The position numbers were made by a program, and so were the translations under genes. From positions 275,640,413-275,704,412 of the forward strand of contig CM038215.1 of NCBI GenBank assembly GCA_021442155.1: a stretch of DNA of 64,000 nucleotides, written 5' to 3'. Source of the stretch: Cymbidium sinense (lineage: Eukaryota; Streptophyta; Magnoliopsida; Asparagales; Orchidaceae). Below, piece after piece: positions 32,826 through 45,092 of this stretch. Position 1 is the stretch's first letter; the number at the start of each line of letters is the position of its first letter. A model generated the notes under the pieces. It did no database searches and was not told the DNA's origin. It was given only the letters and a program-made list of their open reading frames with translations.

Positions 32826-34981
32826 AGGGTTTAGGTTTATTAGGTTTTAGGGTTTAGGTTTATTTTTTAATTTATTTAGTTACTTTAGGTTTAGGGTTTG
32901 GGGTTTAGGGTTTAGGGTTTAGGGTTTAGGGCTTAGGGTTTAGGGTTTAGGGTTTATGGTTTAGGGTTTTAGGGTTTTCGCTTTTTAGGTTTAGGGTTTA
33001 GGGTTTTTTAAGGTTTAGGGCTTAGGGTTTAAGGTTGTAGGTTTAGTGTTATAGGTTTAGGGTTTAGGGTTTAGGGTTAGTTATAGGGTTTAGGGTTTTT
33101 TTTTAAAATTAAGTAAATTGGAAGGTTTAAAGTATTTTTTATTTATTTAAGTTTATTTTATTTTTATTTTTATTTATTTTAGGTTTTTTTATTTTAGTAT
33201 AGGTTTTTTATTTTAATTTATTTTTTCAAGTTTAGGTTTAGGTTTAGGTTTTTTTTAGTAGAGTTTTATTTTATTTTATTTTTTAGGTTTAGGTTTTTAG
33301 GTTTTTAGGGTTTAGTGTTTAGGGTTTTAGGTTTAAAGCTTCTAAGGTTATATGGTTTAGGGTTTAGGGTTAAAGGTTTAGTGTTTAGGCTTTAGGGTTT
33401 AGGGTTTAAGGTTTTTAGGATTTAGGGTTTAGGGTTTAGGTTTTAAGGTTTAGGGTTTATGGTTAAGGCTTTAGTTTAGGGTTTATGGTTTTGGATTTGG
33501 GGTTTAGGGTTAAGGGTTTTTTTTTTATTTTTCTTTATTTTTTTAGGGTTTAAGGTTTAGGATTTAGGTTTTAGTTTTAGGGTTCATGATTTAATTTAGG
33601 TTTATTTTTAAATTAAGCTAACCTGCTAGGTTTAGGTTTTTTTAGTTTATTTTTAGGGTTTAGGGTTTAGAGTTTGGGGTTAGCTCAGGGTTCAAGTTTT
33701 CTTTTTAAAAAAAGAAAATTTAAGTAAACCAGTAGGTTTTGGCTTATTTAGTCTATTTTTTATTTTTTTAGTTTATTTTATTTTTCTTTATGTTTATTTT
33801 TTATTTTTTATAGTTTAGTTTATTTATTTTTAGTTTATTTATACTTTTAGGTTTTTTATTGTAGTTTATTTTTAGCTTTAGGTTTAGTTTTTTTTAGTTG
33901 AGTTTTATTTTTGTTTTATTTTTAGGTTTATGTTTAGGTTTTATTTTAGGTTATTATTTTATTTTATTTAAGTTTAGTATTTTTATTTATTTTATTTTTA
34001 GGTTTTATTTGGTTTAGGTTTAGGTTTTCAAGTTTTTAGGGATTAGGGTTTAGGGTTTAGGGTTTAAGGTTTTAGGGTTTAGTGTTTTAGGGTTTAGGGT
34101 TTAGGGTTTAGGGTTAGGGTTTAGGTTTTAGGGTTTAGGGTTTAGTGTTTAGGCTTTAAGTTTTAGGATTTTTAGGGTTTAGGGATTAAGGTTTTAGGGT
34201 TTAAGGTTTACAATTTAGGGTTTAGGGTTTAGGGTTTAGGTTTAAGTTTTATTTTTATTAGATTAATTTATTTTAAATTAGTTTATTTTAGTTTTGGTTT
34301 AGGTTTATTTTATTCTGTTTATTTTAGGTTTAGGGTTTTATTTAGTTTAAGGTTTTGGTTTTATTTTTTATTTAGTTTTAGGTTTTAATTTTTTTATTTT
34401 TTTAGGTTTAGGATTTTATTTAGTTTTTATTTTATTTGTATTTTTTGTTTAATTTTTATTTTATTCAGGTTTTATAATTTTTTGGTATTTTGACTTTTTT
34501 GTTTAGTTTAGGTTTTTATCTATTATATTTTAGTTTAATTTTTAATTTTTATTTTATTATATTTTTAGGTTTAGGTTTAGGTTTTAGCTTAGGTTTTTAT
34601 TTTATTTATTATATTTAGGTTTAGGTTTTTTATTAATTTTATTTTTGGATTTTATTTAGTTTTGGTTTAGGTTTTTAGGTTTTTATGGTATAGGGTTTAG
34701 GGTTTAGGGTTGTAGGTTTTAGGATTTAGTGTTAGGGTTTATGATTTAGGATTTAGGGTTTAAGGTTGAGTGTTTTAGGGTTTGGGGTTTAGGGTTTATG
34801 ATTGTAGGTTTATGGTTTACGATTTTGGGTTTAAGGTTAGTTTTAGGGTTTAGAGTTTAGGGTTAGAGTTTTTTATTTTTTGTTTGATTCTTTTTTTATT
34901 TTTTTGGTTTGGGGTTTAGGGTTTAGGGTTTAGATTTTAAGTTTAGGGTTTAAGTTTTAGTTTAGGGTTTAGGCTTTTTGG
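32826..34981 (+). repeat. Higher-order telomere-like array between GRP copies 5 and 6
   Basis: TTTAGGG-rich near 32880-33090 and 34040-34240, with markers at 33105, 33610 and 33716. Several units are shortened. The first 70 bases after GRP copy 5 (AATTTATTTAGTTACTTTAGG) recur after GRP copy 6, showing that a segment of about 2.65 kb was duplicated. No gene. Confidence 0.88.
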
Positions 34982-35473
34982 TTTTTTCTTCTAATAGAGA
35001 ACATATTCAAATTTAACATTTTTTTCATTTTGATTTGATCAACCAAGTAACACACCAAGTTTTCTATGACACAAGCGAAGACATAGATAAACAATGAGCA
35101 CGCATAGAGAAAATCAAAAACCCTAGATAACTAAAATTATCTTTACCGTAAATATAGTTCCATAAATAGCAGGTCCGATCTGCCATTCTTTAGTTTCTCC
35201 AATTCCCATCAGAACCACCTCGGCCCTCGAGTAGTAGGATCCACCATCATATCCCCAATCTCTCTCTCCGCCACCACCATGGTTGTAACCTCCGTCACTC
35301 CTCCTGCCTTTATAACCACCACTGCACCGACCACCACCTCCATATCCACCAGCACCTCCAGAACACCCACCACCGCTGCGATAATCGCTACCTCTGCCTT
35401 TGCCTCCACCGTTAGATCTAGATTGAGCCTGGTTGACGGTGATGTTCCTGCTGTCAAGGTTTTACCCATTCTT
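34982..35473 (-). pseudogene. 5'-truncated GRP cDNA copy 6
   Basis: On - it begins NG-stop-NLDSRNITVNQAQSRSNG, then Gly/Tyr-rich sequence. The core motif ITVNQAQSRS is closest to the expected plant GRP consensus, so this copy is probably among the least derived. The poly(A) end is T6 broken by CTTC (34982-34991), the junction at about 35473. Confidence 0.8.
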
Positions 35474-38400
35474 AGGGTTTAAGTTTATGTTATGGTTTAT
35501 TAGGTTTTAAGGTTTAGGTGTATTTTTTAATTTATTTAGTTACTTTAGGTTTAGGGTTGGGGGCTTAGGGTTTAGGGTTTGGGTTTAGGGTTTAGGGTTT
35601 AGAGTTTATAGTTTAGGGTTTAAGGTTTTATGATTTATGCCTAAAAGGTTTAAGGTTTAGGGTTTAGGGTTTAGGGTTTAGGGTTTAGGCTTTAGGCTTT
35701 AGGGTTTAGGCTTTATGGTTTATTTTTTAGGGTTTAGGGTTTATGGTTATTGGTTTAGTTTTGTAGGTTTATGGTTATTTTTAGGGTTTAAGATTTAGGG
35801 TTTAGGGTATGGATTAAGGGTTTAGGGTTTTTTTTTTTTTAAAATTAAGTAATCTCGTAGGTTTAGGTTTATTTAGTTTACTTAGTTTATTTTTTATTTA
35901 TTTCAATTTTTATATAATTTTTTTAAGGTTTATTTTTTATTTTTATTTTGTTTAGTTTATTTATTTTAGTTTTGGTTTTTTATTTTAGTTTATTTTTTAG
36001 GTTTAAGCTTAGGTTTAGGTTTATTTGTTAGTTGAGTTTTACTTTTAGTTTATTTTTTAGGTTTAGGTTTTTAGGGTTTAGGGTTTAGGGTTTAGGGCTT
36101 ACGGCTTAAAGTTTAAGGTTTTAGGATTTAAGGATATAGGGTTTTATGGTTTAGGGTTTAGGGTTAGGGTTTAAGGTTTAGGGTTTAGGGTTTATGGTTT
36201 AGTGTTCAGGCTTTAGGGTTTAGGGTTTTTAGGGTTTAGGGTTTAGGGTTTTTGGGTTTAGGGTTTAGGGTTTTGGGTATAAAGTTTAGGGTTTAGGGTT
36301 TATGGTTTTAGGGTTTAGGGTTTAGAGTTTTAGGGTTTAGGGTTGTAGGTTTAAAGTTTATGGTTAGGGTTATATTTTATTTTATTTTATATTTTTAAGT
36401 GTTTGGGGTTTAGGTTATAGGTTTGGGGTTCAGGTTTTAATTTAAGTTTAATTTTAAATTAAGTAAACTAATAGGTTTAGATTTTTTAAGTTTATTTTTA
36501 GGTTTTAGGGATGGGGTTTTTTTAAAAAAAAATTATGTAAATCAGTAGGTTCAGGTTTATTTTGTTTATTTAGTTTATCTTATTTTTTATTTTTATTTAT
36601 GTTTATTTTTAATATCTATTTAGTTTTGCTTATTTATTTTAGGTTTAATTATTTTAGTTTAGGTTTTTTTGTTTTAGTTTATTTTTTAGGTTTAGGTTTA
36701 GGTTTATTTTTTAGTTGAGTTTTATTTTCCGGGTTTAGGGTTTATTTTTTATTTTTAGGTTTATGTTTTTGTTTTTACTTTATTTTTTTAGGTTTAGGTT
36801 GTATATTTTTATTTTAGGTTTATTTTTAGGTTTTATTTTTTGTTTAGGTTTATTTTTTGTTTATCTTATTTTATTTAATTTAGGTTTAGGTTTAGGTTTA
36901 GTTTATTTTAGGTTTAGGTTCTATTTATTTTAATTTAGTTTATTTTATTTTGTTTATTTTATTTTTATTTTATGTTTAGGCTTTTATTAGTTTAGGGTTT
37001 AGGTTTTATTTTTTATATATTTTTAAGTTTTATTTTTATTTATTTATGTTTATTTTTTTTAGTTTTATGTTTATTTTTTATTTTAGTTTTAGGTTTATTT
37101 TATTTTATTTTTAGTTTAATTTTATTTTAGGTTTAATTTATTTTATTTAATTTATTTTTAGTTTATTTTTATTTATTTTTTAGGTTTAGGTTTATTTAGG
37201 TTTATTTATTAGGGTTTAGTTTTAGGGTTTAGGTTTGGTTTAAAGGGTTTAGGGTTTAGTTTTATATTTTTTTTAGGTTTTTTTTAGGGTTTAGGGTTTA
37301 GGGTTTAGGGGTTTAGGGTTTAGGTTTAGGGTTTTAGGGTTTAAGGGGTTTTTTTTTTTAATTAGTAATTAGTAGGTTTAGGTTTATTTAGTTTATTTTC
37401 TTTTTTATTTTCATTTAAGTTTAATTTTTATTTCTATTTACTTTAGTTTATTTCTTTTAGTTTTGGTTTTTTATTTTAGTTCACTTTTTAAGTTGAGGTT
37501 TAAGTTCATGCAATTTTTTTAGTATAGTTTTATTTTTATTTTATTTTTCAAGTTTAGGTTTTATTTATTATTTTAAGGTTTAAGTTTAGGTTTCTATTTT
37601 ATTTTTTTTAGGTTTAGGTTTTAGGTTTTAATTTTAGGTTTATTTTTAGGTTTTATTTTTTAGTTTAGGTTTAGGTTAATTTTTACTTTATTTTATGTTT
37701 TTTATGTTTGGCTTTAGGCTCAGGTTTAGTTTATTTTAGGTTTAGGTTTAGGTTTATTTATTTATTTTGGTTTAGTTTAATTTAGTTTAGGTTTAAGTCT
37801 ATTTAATTTGTATTTTAGGCTTATTTTTTTTTAGATTTATTTTTAGGTTTTACTTATAAGTTTATTGTTTAGGTTTAGGTTTTTATTTAGTTTTTATTTT
37901 ATTTTATTTTTGGTTTATTTTATTTTTATTTTAGGTTTAGTTTTTATTTTATTTATGTTTTTTATTTTGTTAGTTTAGCTTAGGTTTTTATTTATTTTAT
38001 TTTAGTTTAGTCTTTATTTTTATTTTATTTCCTTTTTAGGTGTAGGTTTAAGTTTTAGTTTATGTTATTATTTTTATTTTTTTATTATTTTGATTTAGGT
38101 TATTTATTTATTTTATTTGTAAGTTTTATTTAGTTTAGGTTTAGGTTTTAGCTTTTTAGGGTTTATAATTTAGGGTTTAGGGTTTAGGATTAGTTTAGGG
38201 TTCGAGATTTAGGGTTTGGGATTTAGGGTTTAGGGATAAAGATTTTAGGGTTTAGGGATTTAGGGTTTGGGGTTGTAAGTTTAGGGTTTATGGTTAGGGT
38301 TATATTTTATTTAATTTTTTTAGGGTTTTGGTTATAGGTTCCGTTCAGGTTTTAGTTTAAGTTTAATTTTAAATTAAGCTGATAGGTTTAGGTTTTATTT

Positions 38401-40098
38401 TAGGGTTTAGGGTTGAGGTTTTTTTTAAAAAAAATTATCGATGGGTTAGATTTATTTTATTTACCTTCTCTTTTATTTTTATTTATGTTTATTTGAGATA
38501 TTTATTTAGTTTAGCTTATTTATTTTAGGTTTATTTATTTTAGTTTAGGTTTTTTTATTTTAGTTTATCTTTTAGATTTTGGTTTAGGTTTTATTTTTTA
38601 TTTTAGGTTTAGGTTTAGGTTTTTAATTTATTTTTTTAGATTTAGGTTTTAGGTTTTTATTTTAGGTTTATTTTTGGCTTTATTTTTTAGTTTAAGTTTA
38701 TTTTTAGTTTATTTTATTTTATTTATTTTAGATTTAGGTTTAGGTTCAGTTTATTTTAGGTTTAGGTTCTATTTATTTTAGTTTAGTTTATTTTAGTGTA
38801 GGTTTAGGTTTATTTTATCTTGTTTATTTTATTTTTATTTTAGGTTTAGGTTTTTTTTAGTTTAGGGTTTAGGTTTTATTTTTTATTTATTTTTAAGTTT
38901 TATTTTTAGGTTTATTTTTTAAGTTTCAATTTTTATTTAATTTTTATTTATTTTGATTATAGGCTTATTTTAGGATTATTTTATTTTTATTTTATTTATA
39001 TTTTTTATTCTTACATTTATTTGATTTTTAATTTAATTTAGGTTATTATTTATTTTATTTTAGTTTATTTTTATTAGTTTATTTTATTTTCAGGTTTAGG
39101 TTTTAATTTAAGTTTTAATTTTATTTTAATTTATTTTTTATTTAGGTTTAGCTTTTTTTAATGTATTTTGTCTTTATGTTTTATTTTGTTTAGGTTTAAG
39201 TTTTTAGGTTTTTAGGGTTTAGGGTTTAGGGTTTAGGTTTAAGATTTAGGGTTTAAGGTTTTAGGGTTTAGGGTTTTAGGGTTTAGGCTTTTAGATTATG
39301 GTTCAGGTTTAGGGTTTAGGGTTTAGGCTTTATGGTTTAGGGTTTTTAGGGTTTGACGTTTAGGGTTAGCTTAAGGTTTAGGGTTTATGATTTTGGGTTT
39401 TTTAGGGTTTAGGGTTTAAGGTTATAGGTTTAGGGTTAGTTTTAGGATTTAATGTTTAGGGTTTAGGGTTTAGGATTTAGGGTTTAGGGCTTAGGGTTTA
39501 GGGTTAAGGGTTTTTTTAATTAAGTAAACCGATAGGTTTAGGTTTATTTAGTTTATTTTATTTTTAATTTTCATTTAAGTTTATTTTTTAATTTTATTTA
39601 GTTTAGTTTATTTCTTTTAGTTTAGGTTTTTTATTCTTGTTCACTTTTTAGGTTGAGGTTTAAGCTTATTCTAATTTTTAGTATAGTTTTATTTTTATTT
39701 TATTTTTCAAATTTAGGTTTTATTTTTTATTTTAAGGTTTAGGTTTAAGTTTTTATTTTTTTAGGTTTAGGCTTTAGGATTTGAATTTAGGTTTATTTTT
39801 CAATTTTATTTTTTAGTTTAGGTTTAGATTTATTTTTCAGTTTTATTTTTTAGTTTAGGTTTAGGTTTATTTTTAGTTTATTTATTTTTTTTAGTTTGGG
39901 TTTAGGCTCTAGTTTAGTTTATTTTAGGTTTAGGTTTAGGTTTTATTTATTTTTATTTAGTATATTTTGGTTTAGGTTTAGGTTTATTTTATTTTTATTT
40001 TAGGTTTAGGTTTTTTTAGATTTATTTTTAGGTTTTATTTTTAGGTTTATTATTTAGGTTTAGGTTTTTATTTAGTTTTTTTTTTTTTTTTTTTTTAG
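35474..40098 (+). repeat. Higher-order telomere-like array before the RTE LINE
   Basis: Block markers lie near 35841, 36456, 36527, 37360, 38371, 38427 and 39518. GGG-rich blocks are centred near 35560-35820, 36060-36360, 37270-37345, 38160-38280 and 39210-39500. Paired close markers (36456/36527 and 38371/38427) repeat about 1.9 kb apart, so a larger unit with two markers exists. T20 or so at about 40077-40096 precedes the LINE. No gene. Confidence 0.88.
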
Positions 40099-40113
40099 GT
40101 TTAGTTTTTATTT
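40099..40113 (+). repeat. Target-site duplication, left, of the RTE LINE
   Basis: GTTTAGTTTTTATTT is identical to 43154-43168 on the other side of the LINE. The word is common in the array, so a match is not by itself rare, but its exact placement at both ends supports it. Confidence 0.7.
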
Positions 40114-40266
40114 GTGAAAATAATCATGACATGAATCCTTTAAATCATTGTGTTAATGCTAGGGCATCCCCTGGAAGCGATGCGCTGTATGGCTTGAATA
40201 TGGTGGAAAAATGTGCTAGAATTTGTGCGGTCAGTGTTTAAATAAGGGTTCCCACATTATGGACGG

Positions 40267-41180
40267 ATGCGGGCAAAGAAGTTAGTCCATGAAATTACAA
40301 TTAGGTTAGGATCTGGGAATATAGGTACTCTTACAGGTAAATTTATCGAATTAATAGATATTATGGTTCAAAGAAAGATGAATATTTTATGTTTTCAAGA
40401 AACTAAATGGGTTGGGGAGAAGGCCAAGGAGATTGATAGTTTAGGTTTTAAACTTTGGTATTCAGGTAAAAGTCGAACTAGAAATGGTGTAGGTGTGATT
40501 ATAGATAAAAGTTTGAAGGATAATGTTATAAATATTAATAGATGTGGAGATAGAATTATAACTTTAACGAATATAATTGATACTAAGATTATCAATGTTA
40601 TAAGTGTCTATGCTCCTTAAGTAGGTTTGGAGGTAAGCGCAAAAGAAAATTTTTGGAATGAATTAGAGGCATTAATATAAAAGATACCTCTGAAGAAAAA
40701 GTATTTATTGGAGGAGATTTAAATGGACATGTTGGTAGAGTGGTAAAAGATTTTAAAAGTATTCGTGGTGGTTATGGATTTGGAGTGACTAATGAAGAAG
40801 GCATGACTATATTAGATTTTGCTTTAGCTTATGATTTTGTAGTTGCTAACACTTTATTTAAGAAAAGAGATGAACATATTATTACTTATAAAAAAGGATC
40901 TAGTAAAACACAGATTGATTATTTTCTGATAAGAAAAATAGATCATTTATATTGTAAAGATTGTAAGGTCATTCCAAGTGAAAATCTAAGTACCCAAAAT
41001 CGATTGTTAGTTTTAGATTTTAAGATGAAAGGTTGTAAGAGAAAAAATAAACCAAATTATTATCCTAGAATTAGATGGGGACACTTAAAGAACACAAATA
41101 AAAATATTTTAAGAGCAAGCTACAAGAGATTAGAATTTGGGATGTTCATGAGGAAGCTAACATTATGTGGGAAAAAATAG
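40267..41180 (+). pseudogene. RTE LINE endonuclease, broken
   Basis: This is an apurinic/apyrimidinic-type endonuclease that would nick the target DNA. The first piece (40267-40620) has GNIGTLTGKF, NILCFQETKWVGEK with the catalytic Glu (40402) and VISVYAP before a stop. After about 80 bases in other frames, GGDLNGHVGR resumes near 40710, then 40740-41180 gives GYGFGVTNEEG, TQIDYFLIRK and CKDCKVIPSE. The final motif reads TQNRLLVLDF, with Asn (40998-41000) where the catalytic His is expected. That substitution alone should inactivate the enzyme. Confidence 0.85.
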
Positions 41181-43080
41181 CAAGTGAAATTAAGCAAGTT
41201 GCTAAAGATCCTTGGAGAATCAAAAGGAAAAGCTTCTTTTAATAAGAATAGTTGGTGGTGGAGTCAGAGTGTGCAAGAAAAGATAAAAAATAAGAAGTAT
41301 TGTTATAAAACTTGGTTTAGATGTAAAAACTCAGAGAATTTGGAAAGATATGAAGTGACTTGTAGAGATTCTAAGAAAGCAGTATATGATGCAAAAAATT
41401 TAGCTTTTATTGATTTATAAAATAGATTAGATACCAAAGAAGTTGAAAGATGTATGTGTAAGTTAGCCAACCAAAGAGATTGGAGAAGTAAAGACATAGT
41501 TCAAGTGAGGTGTATTAAGGATGAAAATAATAAAATGCTTTTTTTAGAAAAGGATATTGAAAATAGGTGGATTAGGTATTTTGATAAACTTTTCAATGAA
41601 GGATTTAAAAGTATGATTGATTTTAGCAACCTTAATACCCTAAACAAAAATAGAGAATTTCATTTTTATCATATTAGTAAATCAAGTTAATGAAGCTTTA
41701 AAGAAAATGAAATGTGGAAAGCAAGATATAATATTCCAATAGATGTGTGGAAATGTTTAGGAGATCAAGGAATTTCTTGGCTTACAAATCTTATTAATGT
41801 CATTTTAAAGACTAAAAAGATGCGAGATGAGTGGAGAAAGAGTTTGTTGGTTCCTATATTTAAGAATAAAGGCAATGCACAAGAGTGTGTAAATTATATA
41901 GGAATTAAGTTAATGTTCCATACATTAAAATTATGGGAGAGAGTAATTGAGTATAGGCTACGATGTGATACAGAAGTTTCTCACAATCAGTTTGGTTTCA
42001 TTCCAAGTAGATCTACTATGGATGCTATACATTTGTTAAGGGGTTTGATGGAGAAGCAAAGAGAAATTAAGGAGGATCTACATATGATATTTATGGATTT
42101 AGAGAAAGCTTATGATAAAGTTTCAAGAGATGTTCTTTGGAGAGTTATAGAATAGAAAGGAGTTAATATTGGTTATATTCAAGTCATTAAGGATACATAT
42201 ACTAGAGCCAAACACAAGAAAGATTGGCAAAATATTTTCCTATTTCAGTTGGATTACATCAAGGATCAGCTTTAAGCCCTTATTTTTTTACTTTAGTTAT
42301 GGATGTTCTTATTAGGAATTTACAAGAAGATGTACCTTGGTGTATGCTTTTATTGATGACATTCTTCTTGTTGATAAGACTAGAGAGGGAGTCCAACAGA
42401 AACTTTAATTATGGAGGTCAACTCTAGAGTCTAAAGGTTTTCATTTAAGTAGATCTAAAACTGAATATATGGAGTGTAATTTTAGTTGTAGAAGTTTTAG
42501 TGGTAGTGTTGTGACATTAGGTGAACAAGTAATTAATAATAGTGAGCGTTTAATATATTTAGGCTTTATTGTTCAAAATGATGGTGAAATAGATGGAGAT
42601 GTTATTAGTAGAATTTAAGTTGGATGGTTGAAGTGGAAGAATGCATCTGGCCTATTATGTGATAGAAAAGTTCCACTTAAACTTAATGGAAAATTTTATA
42701 AGATGGTGGTAAGACCTGTAATGACTTATGGTGTAGAATGTTGGCCAATAAAAGAGAAGCATAAGACTAAGTTAAGTGTTACAGAGATGAGGATGCTTAG
42801 GTGGATGAGTGGCTTTACTCTTAGAGATAGAATGCAAAATGAGTATATTGGAAAAAGTTGGAGTAGCTCAGGTGGTAGATAAGATTAGGGAGAGTGCCTT
42901 AGATGGTTTGGCCACATAAAGCATCGAGTCCGATGACGATTAGGAGAGTAGATGCATTAGATTTGCCTTATGTTAAGAAAGCTAGAGGTAGACCTAAAAA
43001 GAGTTGGTTAAGATGTATAAAAAATGATCTTAGTATACTTGATTTAAATGAGAATTTGACACATAATAGGACATAATGGA
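41181..43080 (+). pseudogene. RTE LINE reverse transcriptase and C-terminal region, broken
   Basis: The frame runs from a linker (41184-41690) into the polymerase. IPIDVWKCLGDQGISW, MRDEWRKSLLVPIFKNKG, NQFGFIPSRSTMDAIHLLRG and FMDLEKAYDKVSRDVLW (palm motif A) lie in 41712-42155, then a stop. SVGLHQGSALSPYFF (motif B) is near 42240-42285. After a frameshift the catalytic pair appears as AFIDDILLVDKTREGVQQKL near 42350-42405, with Ile in the usual Ala position. The C-terminal piece 42628-42882 has [12 protein letters not shown] and [10 protein letters not shown]. Product: RNA-directed DNA polymerase for target-primed reverse transcription. Confidence 0.88.
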
Positions 43081-43106
43081 GACGACCCACCTAGTGGGAT
43101 TAAGGC

Positions 43107-43153
43107 TTGTTGTTGTTGTTGTTATTATTGTTGTTGTTGTTGTTGTTATTGTT
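43107..43153 (+). repeat. (TTG)n tail of the RTE LINE
   Basis: TTG repeats with three TTA interruptions follow directly on CTAGTGGGATTAAGGC, the 3' end of the element. RTE elements characteristically end in short microsatellites. No poly(A) is present. Confidence 0.85.
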
Positions 43154-43168
43154 GTTTAGTTTTTATTT
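43154..43168 (+). repeat. Target-site duplication, right, of the RTE LINE
   Basis: GTTTAGTTTTTATTT is the same 15 bases as 40099-40113. Array sequence resumes directly after it. Confidence 0.7.
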
Positions 43169-44909
43169 ATTTTATTTTATTTTAGTTTTTAGTTTTTATT
43201 TTATTTCCTTAGTTTATGTTTTTTTTATTTAGGTTTTTAATTTATTTTATTTTAAAGTTTTATTTAGTTTAGGTTTAGGTTTTTAGCTTTTTAGGGTTCA
43301 CAATTTAGGGTTTACCATTTAGGGTTAGTTTAGGGTTTGAGATTTAGGGTTTGGGGTTTAGAGATATGGATTTTAAGGTTTAGGATTTAGGGTTTAGAGT
43401 TTAGGGTTTTAGGTTTAGGGATTAGGGATTAGGGTTTAAGGTTTAGGGTTTAGGGTTTTGTTTTTAGGGATTAGGGTTTAAGGTTCAGGGTTTATGGTTT
43501 TAGGGTTTAGGGTTTAGGGTTTAGGGTTTAGGGTTTAGGGTGTTTGGTTTAGGGTTTAGGGTTTAGGGTTTTAGGGTTTAGAGTTTAGGGTTTAGTGTTT
43601 AGTTTAGGGTTTAGGGTTGGGTTTTAGGGTTTAGAGTTTGATTTGATTAGGATTTTGGGTTTAGGGTTTTAGTTAGTTATGGGGTTTAAGTCAATTTTTT
43701 TTATTATTTTTTATTTTTTGAATTTTTTTAAATTGAGTAAACATGGTTTGGTTTATTTAGTTTATTTATTTTAGTTTATTTTTATTTTTATTTTTATTTA
43801 ATTTAGTTTATTTATTTTAAGTTTATTTATTTTAGTTTAGTTTTATATTTTAGTTTATTTTTTAGGTTTGTGTTTAAGTTTAGGCTTATTTTTCAGTTAA
43901 GTTTTATTTTATTTTTTAGGTTTTAGCTTTTTTTTTTTATTTTAATGTTTAGGTTATGGTTGTAATTTTATTTTTTTTAGGTATAGGTTTTAGGTTTTAA
44001 TTTTATTTTCTTAGGTATAGGTTTTATGTTTTTATTTTAAAGTTTTATTTTTTTATTTAGGTTTAGATTTAGTTTTAGTTTATTTTATTTTATTTAGTTT
44101 AGGTTTAGGTGTAGGTTTAGGTTTAGTTTATTTGAGGTTTAAGTTTAAGATTTATTTATTTTAGTTTAATTTATTTTAGTTTAGGTTTATGTTTATTTTA
44201 TTTTTATTTTAGTTTATTTTTGTTTTTTTAATTTTTAGGTTTACTGTTTAGGTTTAGGATTTTATTTAGTTTTTATTTTATTTTATTTTTATTTTAGGTT
44301 TAGTTTTTATTTTATTTAGGTTTTTTATTATTTAGTTTAGGTTAGGTCTTTATTTATTTTATTTTAGTTTAGTTATTTTTTATTTTATTTTTTTTTAGGT
44401 TTAGGTTTAAGTTTTAGTTTAAGTTTTTATTTTATTTTATTTTTTTTAATTTATTTAGGTTTTGGTTTTTTTATTTATTTTAATTTTAGGTTTTATTTAG
44501 TTTAGGTGTAGGTTTTTAGGCTTTTTGGTTTTATAGTTTTTGGTTTAGGGTTTAGAGTTTTATGGTTTATGGTTTATGGTTTAGGGTTTGGGGTTTAGGG
44601 TTTCTGGTTTAGGGTTATAGATTTTAGGGTTTAGGGTTAGGGTTATAAATTTTAGTGTTTAGGGTTTAGGGTTTTTAGGTTTGGGGTTTAGGGTTTAGGG
44701 TTTCTAATTGTATGATTGTAGGGTTTAGTGTTTACGATTTTAGAGTTTAGGGTTTAGGGTTTATGGTTGAGGGTTTAGTGTTTTAGGATTTAAGGTTTAG
44801 GGTTTAGGGTTAGGGTTTAGGGTTTATAGTTTAGGGTTTAGGGTTTAGTGTTTAGGTTTTAGGGTTTAGGCTTTTTAGGGTTTAGGGTTAGGTTATAAAT
44901 TAAGGTTAT

Positions 44910-45092
44910 TTTAGGGTTTAGGGTTTAAGCTTTAGGTTCTACGATTTAGGGTATTTAGGGTTTAGGTTTAATGGTTTTGGGTTAATTTAGGGTTTAGGTT
45001 TAATTTAGGGTTTAGGGTTTAAGCTTTAGGTTCTACGATTTAGGGTATTTAGGGTTTAGGTTTAATGGTTTTGGGTTAATTTAGGGTTTAGG
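44910..45092 (+). repeat. Exact 94-bp-period tandem duplication
   Basis: The 89 bases 44910-44998 recur without a mismatch at 45004-45092, including the unusual word AAGCTTTAGGTTCTACG. Other copies in the array are strongly diverged, so this duplication is recent. Confidence 0.85.

Larger units (their letters stand above)
40114..43153 (+). mobile_element. RTE-clade LINE, nearly full length, inactive
   Basis: This is a ~3.0-kb non-LTR retrotransposon with an apurinic endonuclease followed by a reverse transcriptase in one broken frame, a very short 3' region, and a (TTG)n tail in place of poly(A). Size, the DLEKAYDKV-type polymerase, the C-terminal [21 protein letters not shown] region and the microsatellite tail are typical of the RTE clade. 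It sits in the T-rich part of the array and is flanked by a perfect 15-bp duplication. Base composition is far less T/G-skewed than the surrounding array. About ten stops and frameshifts have accumulated. Confidence 0.9.

Noticed and set aside
40395..40595. 66-codon frame on -
   Set aside because: It is antisense of the RTE endonuclease.
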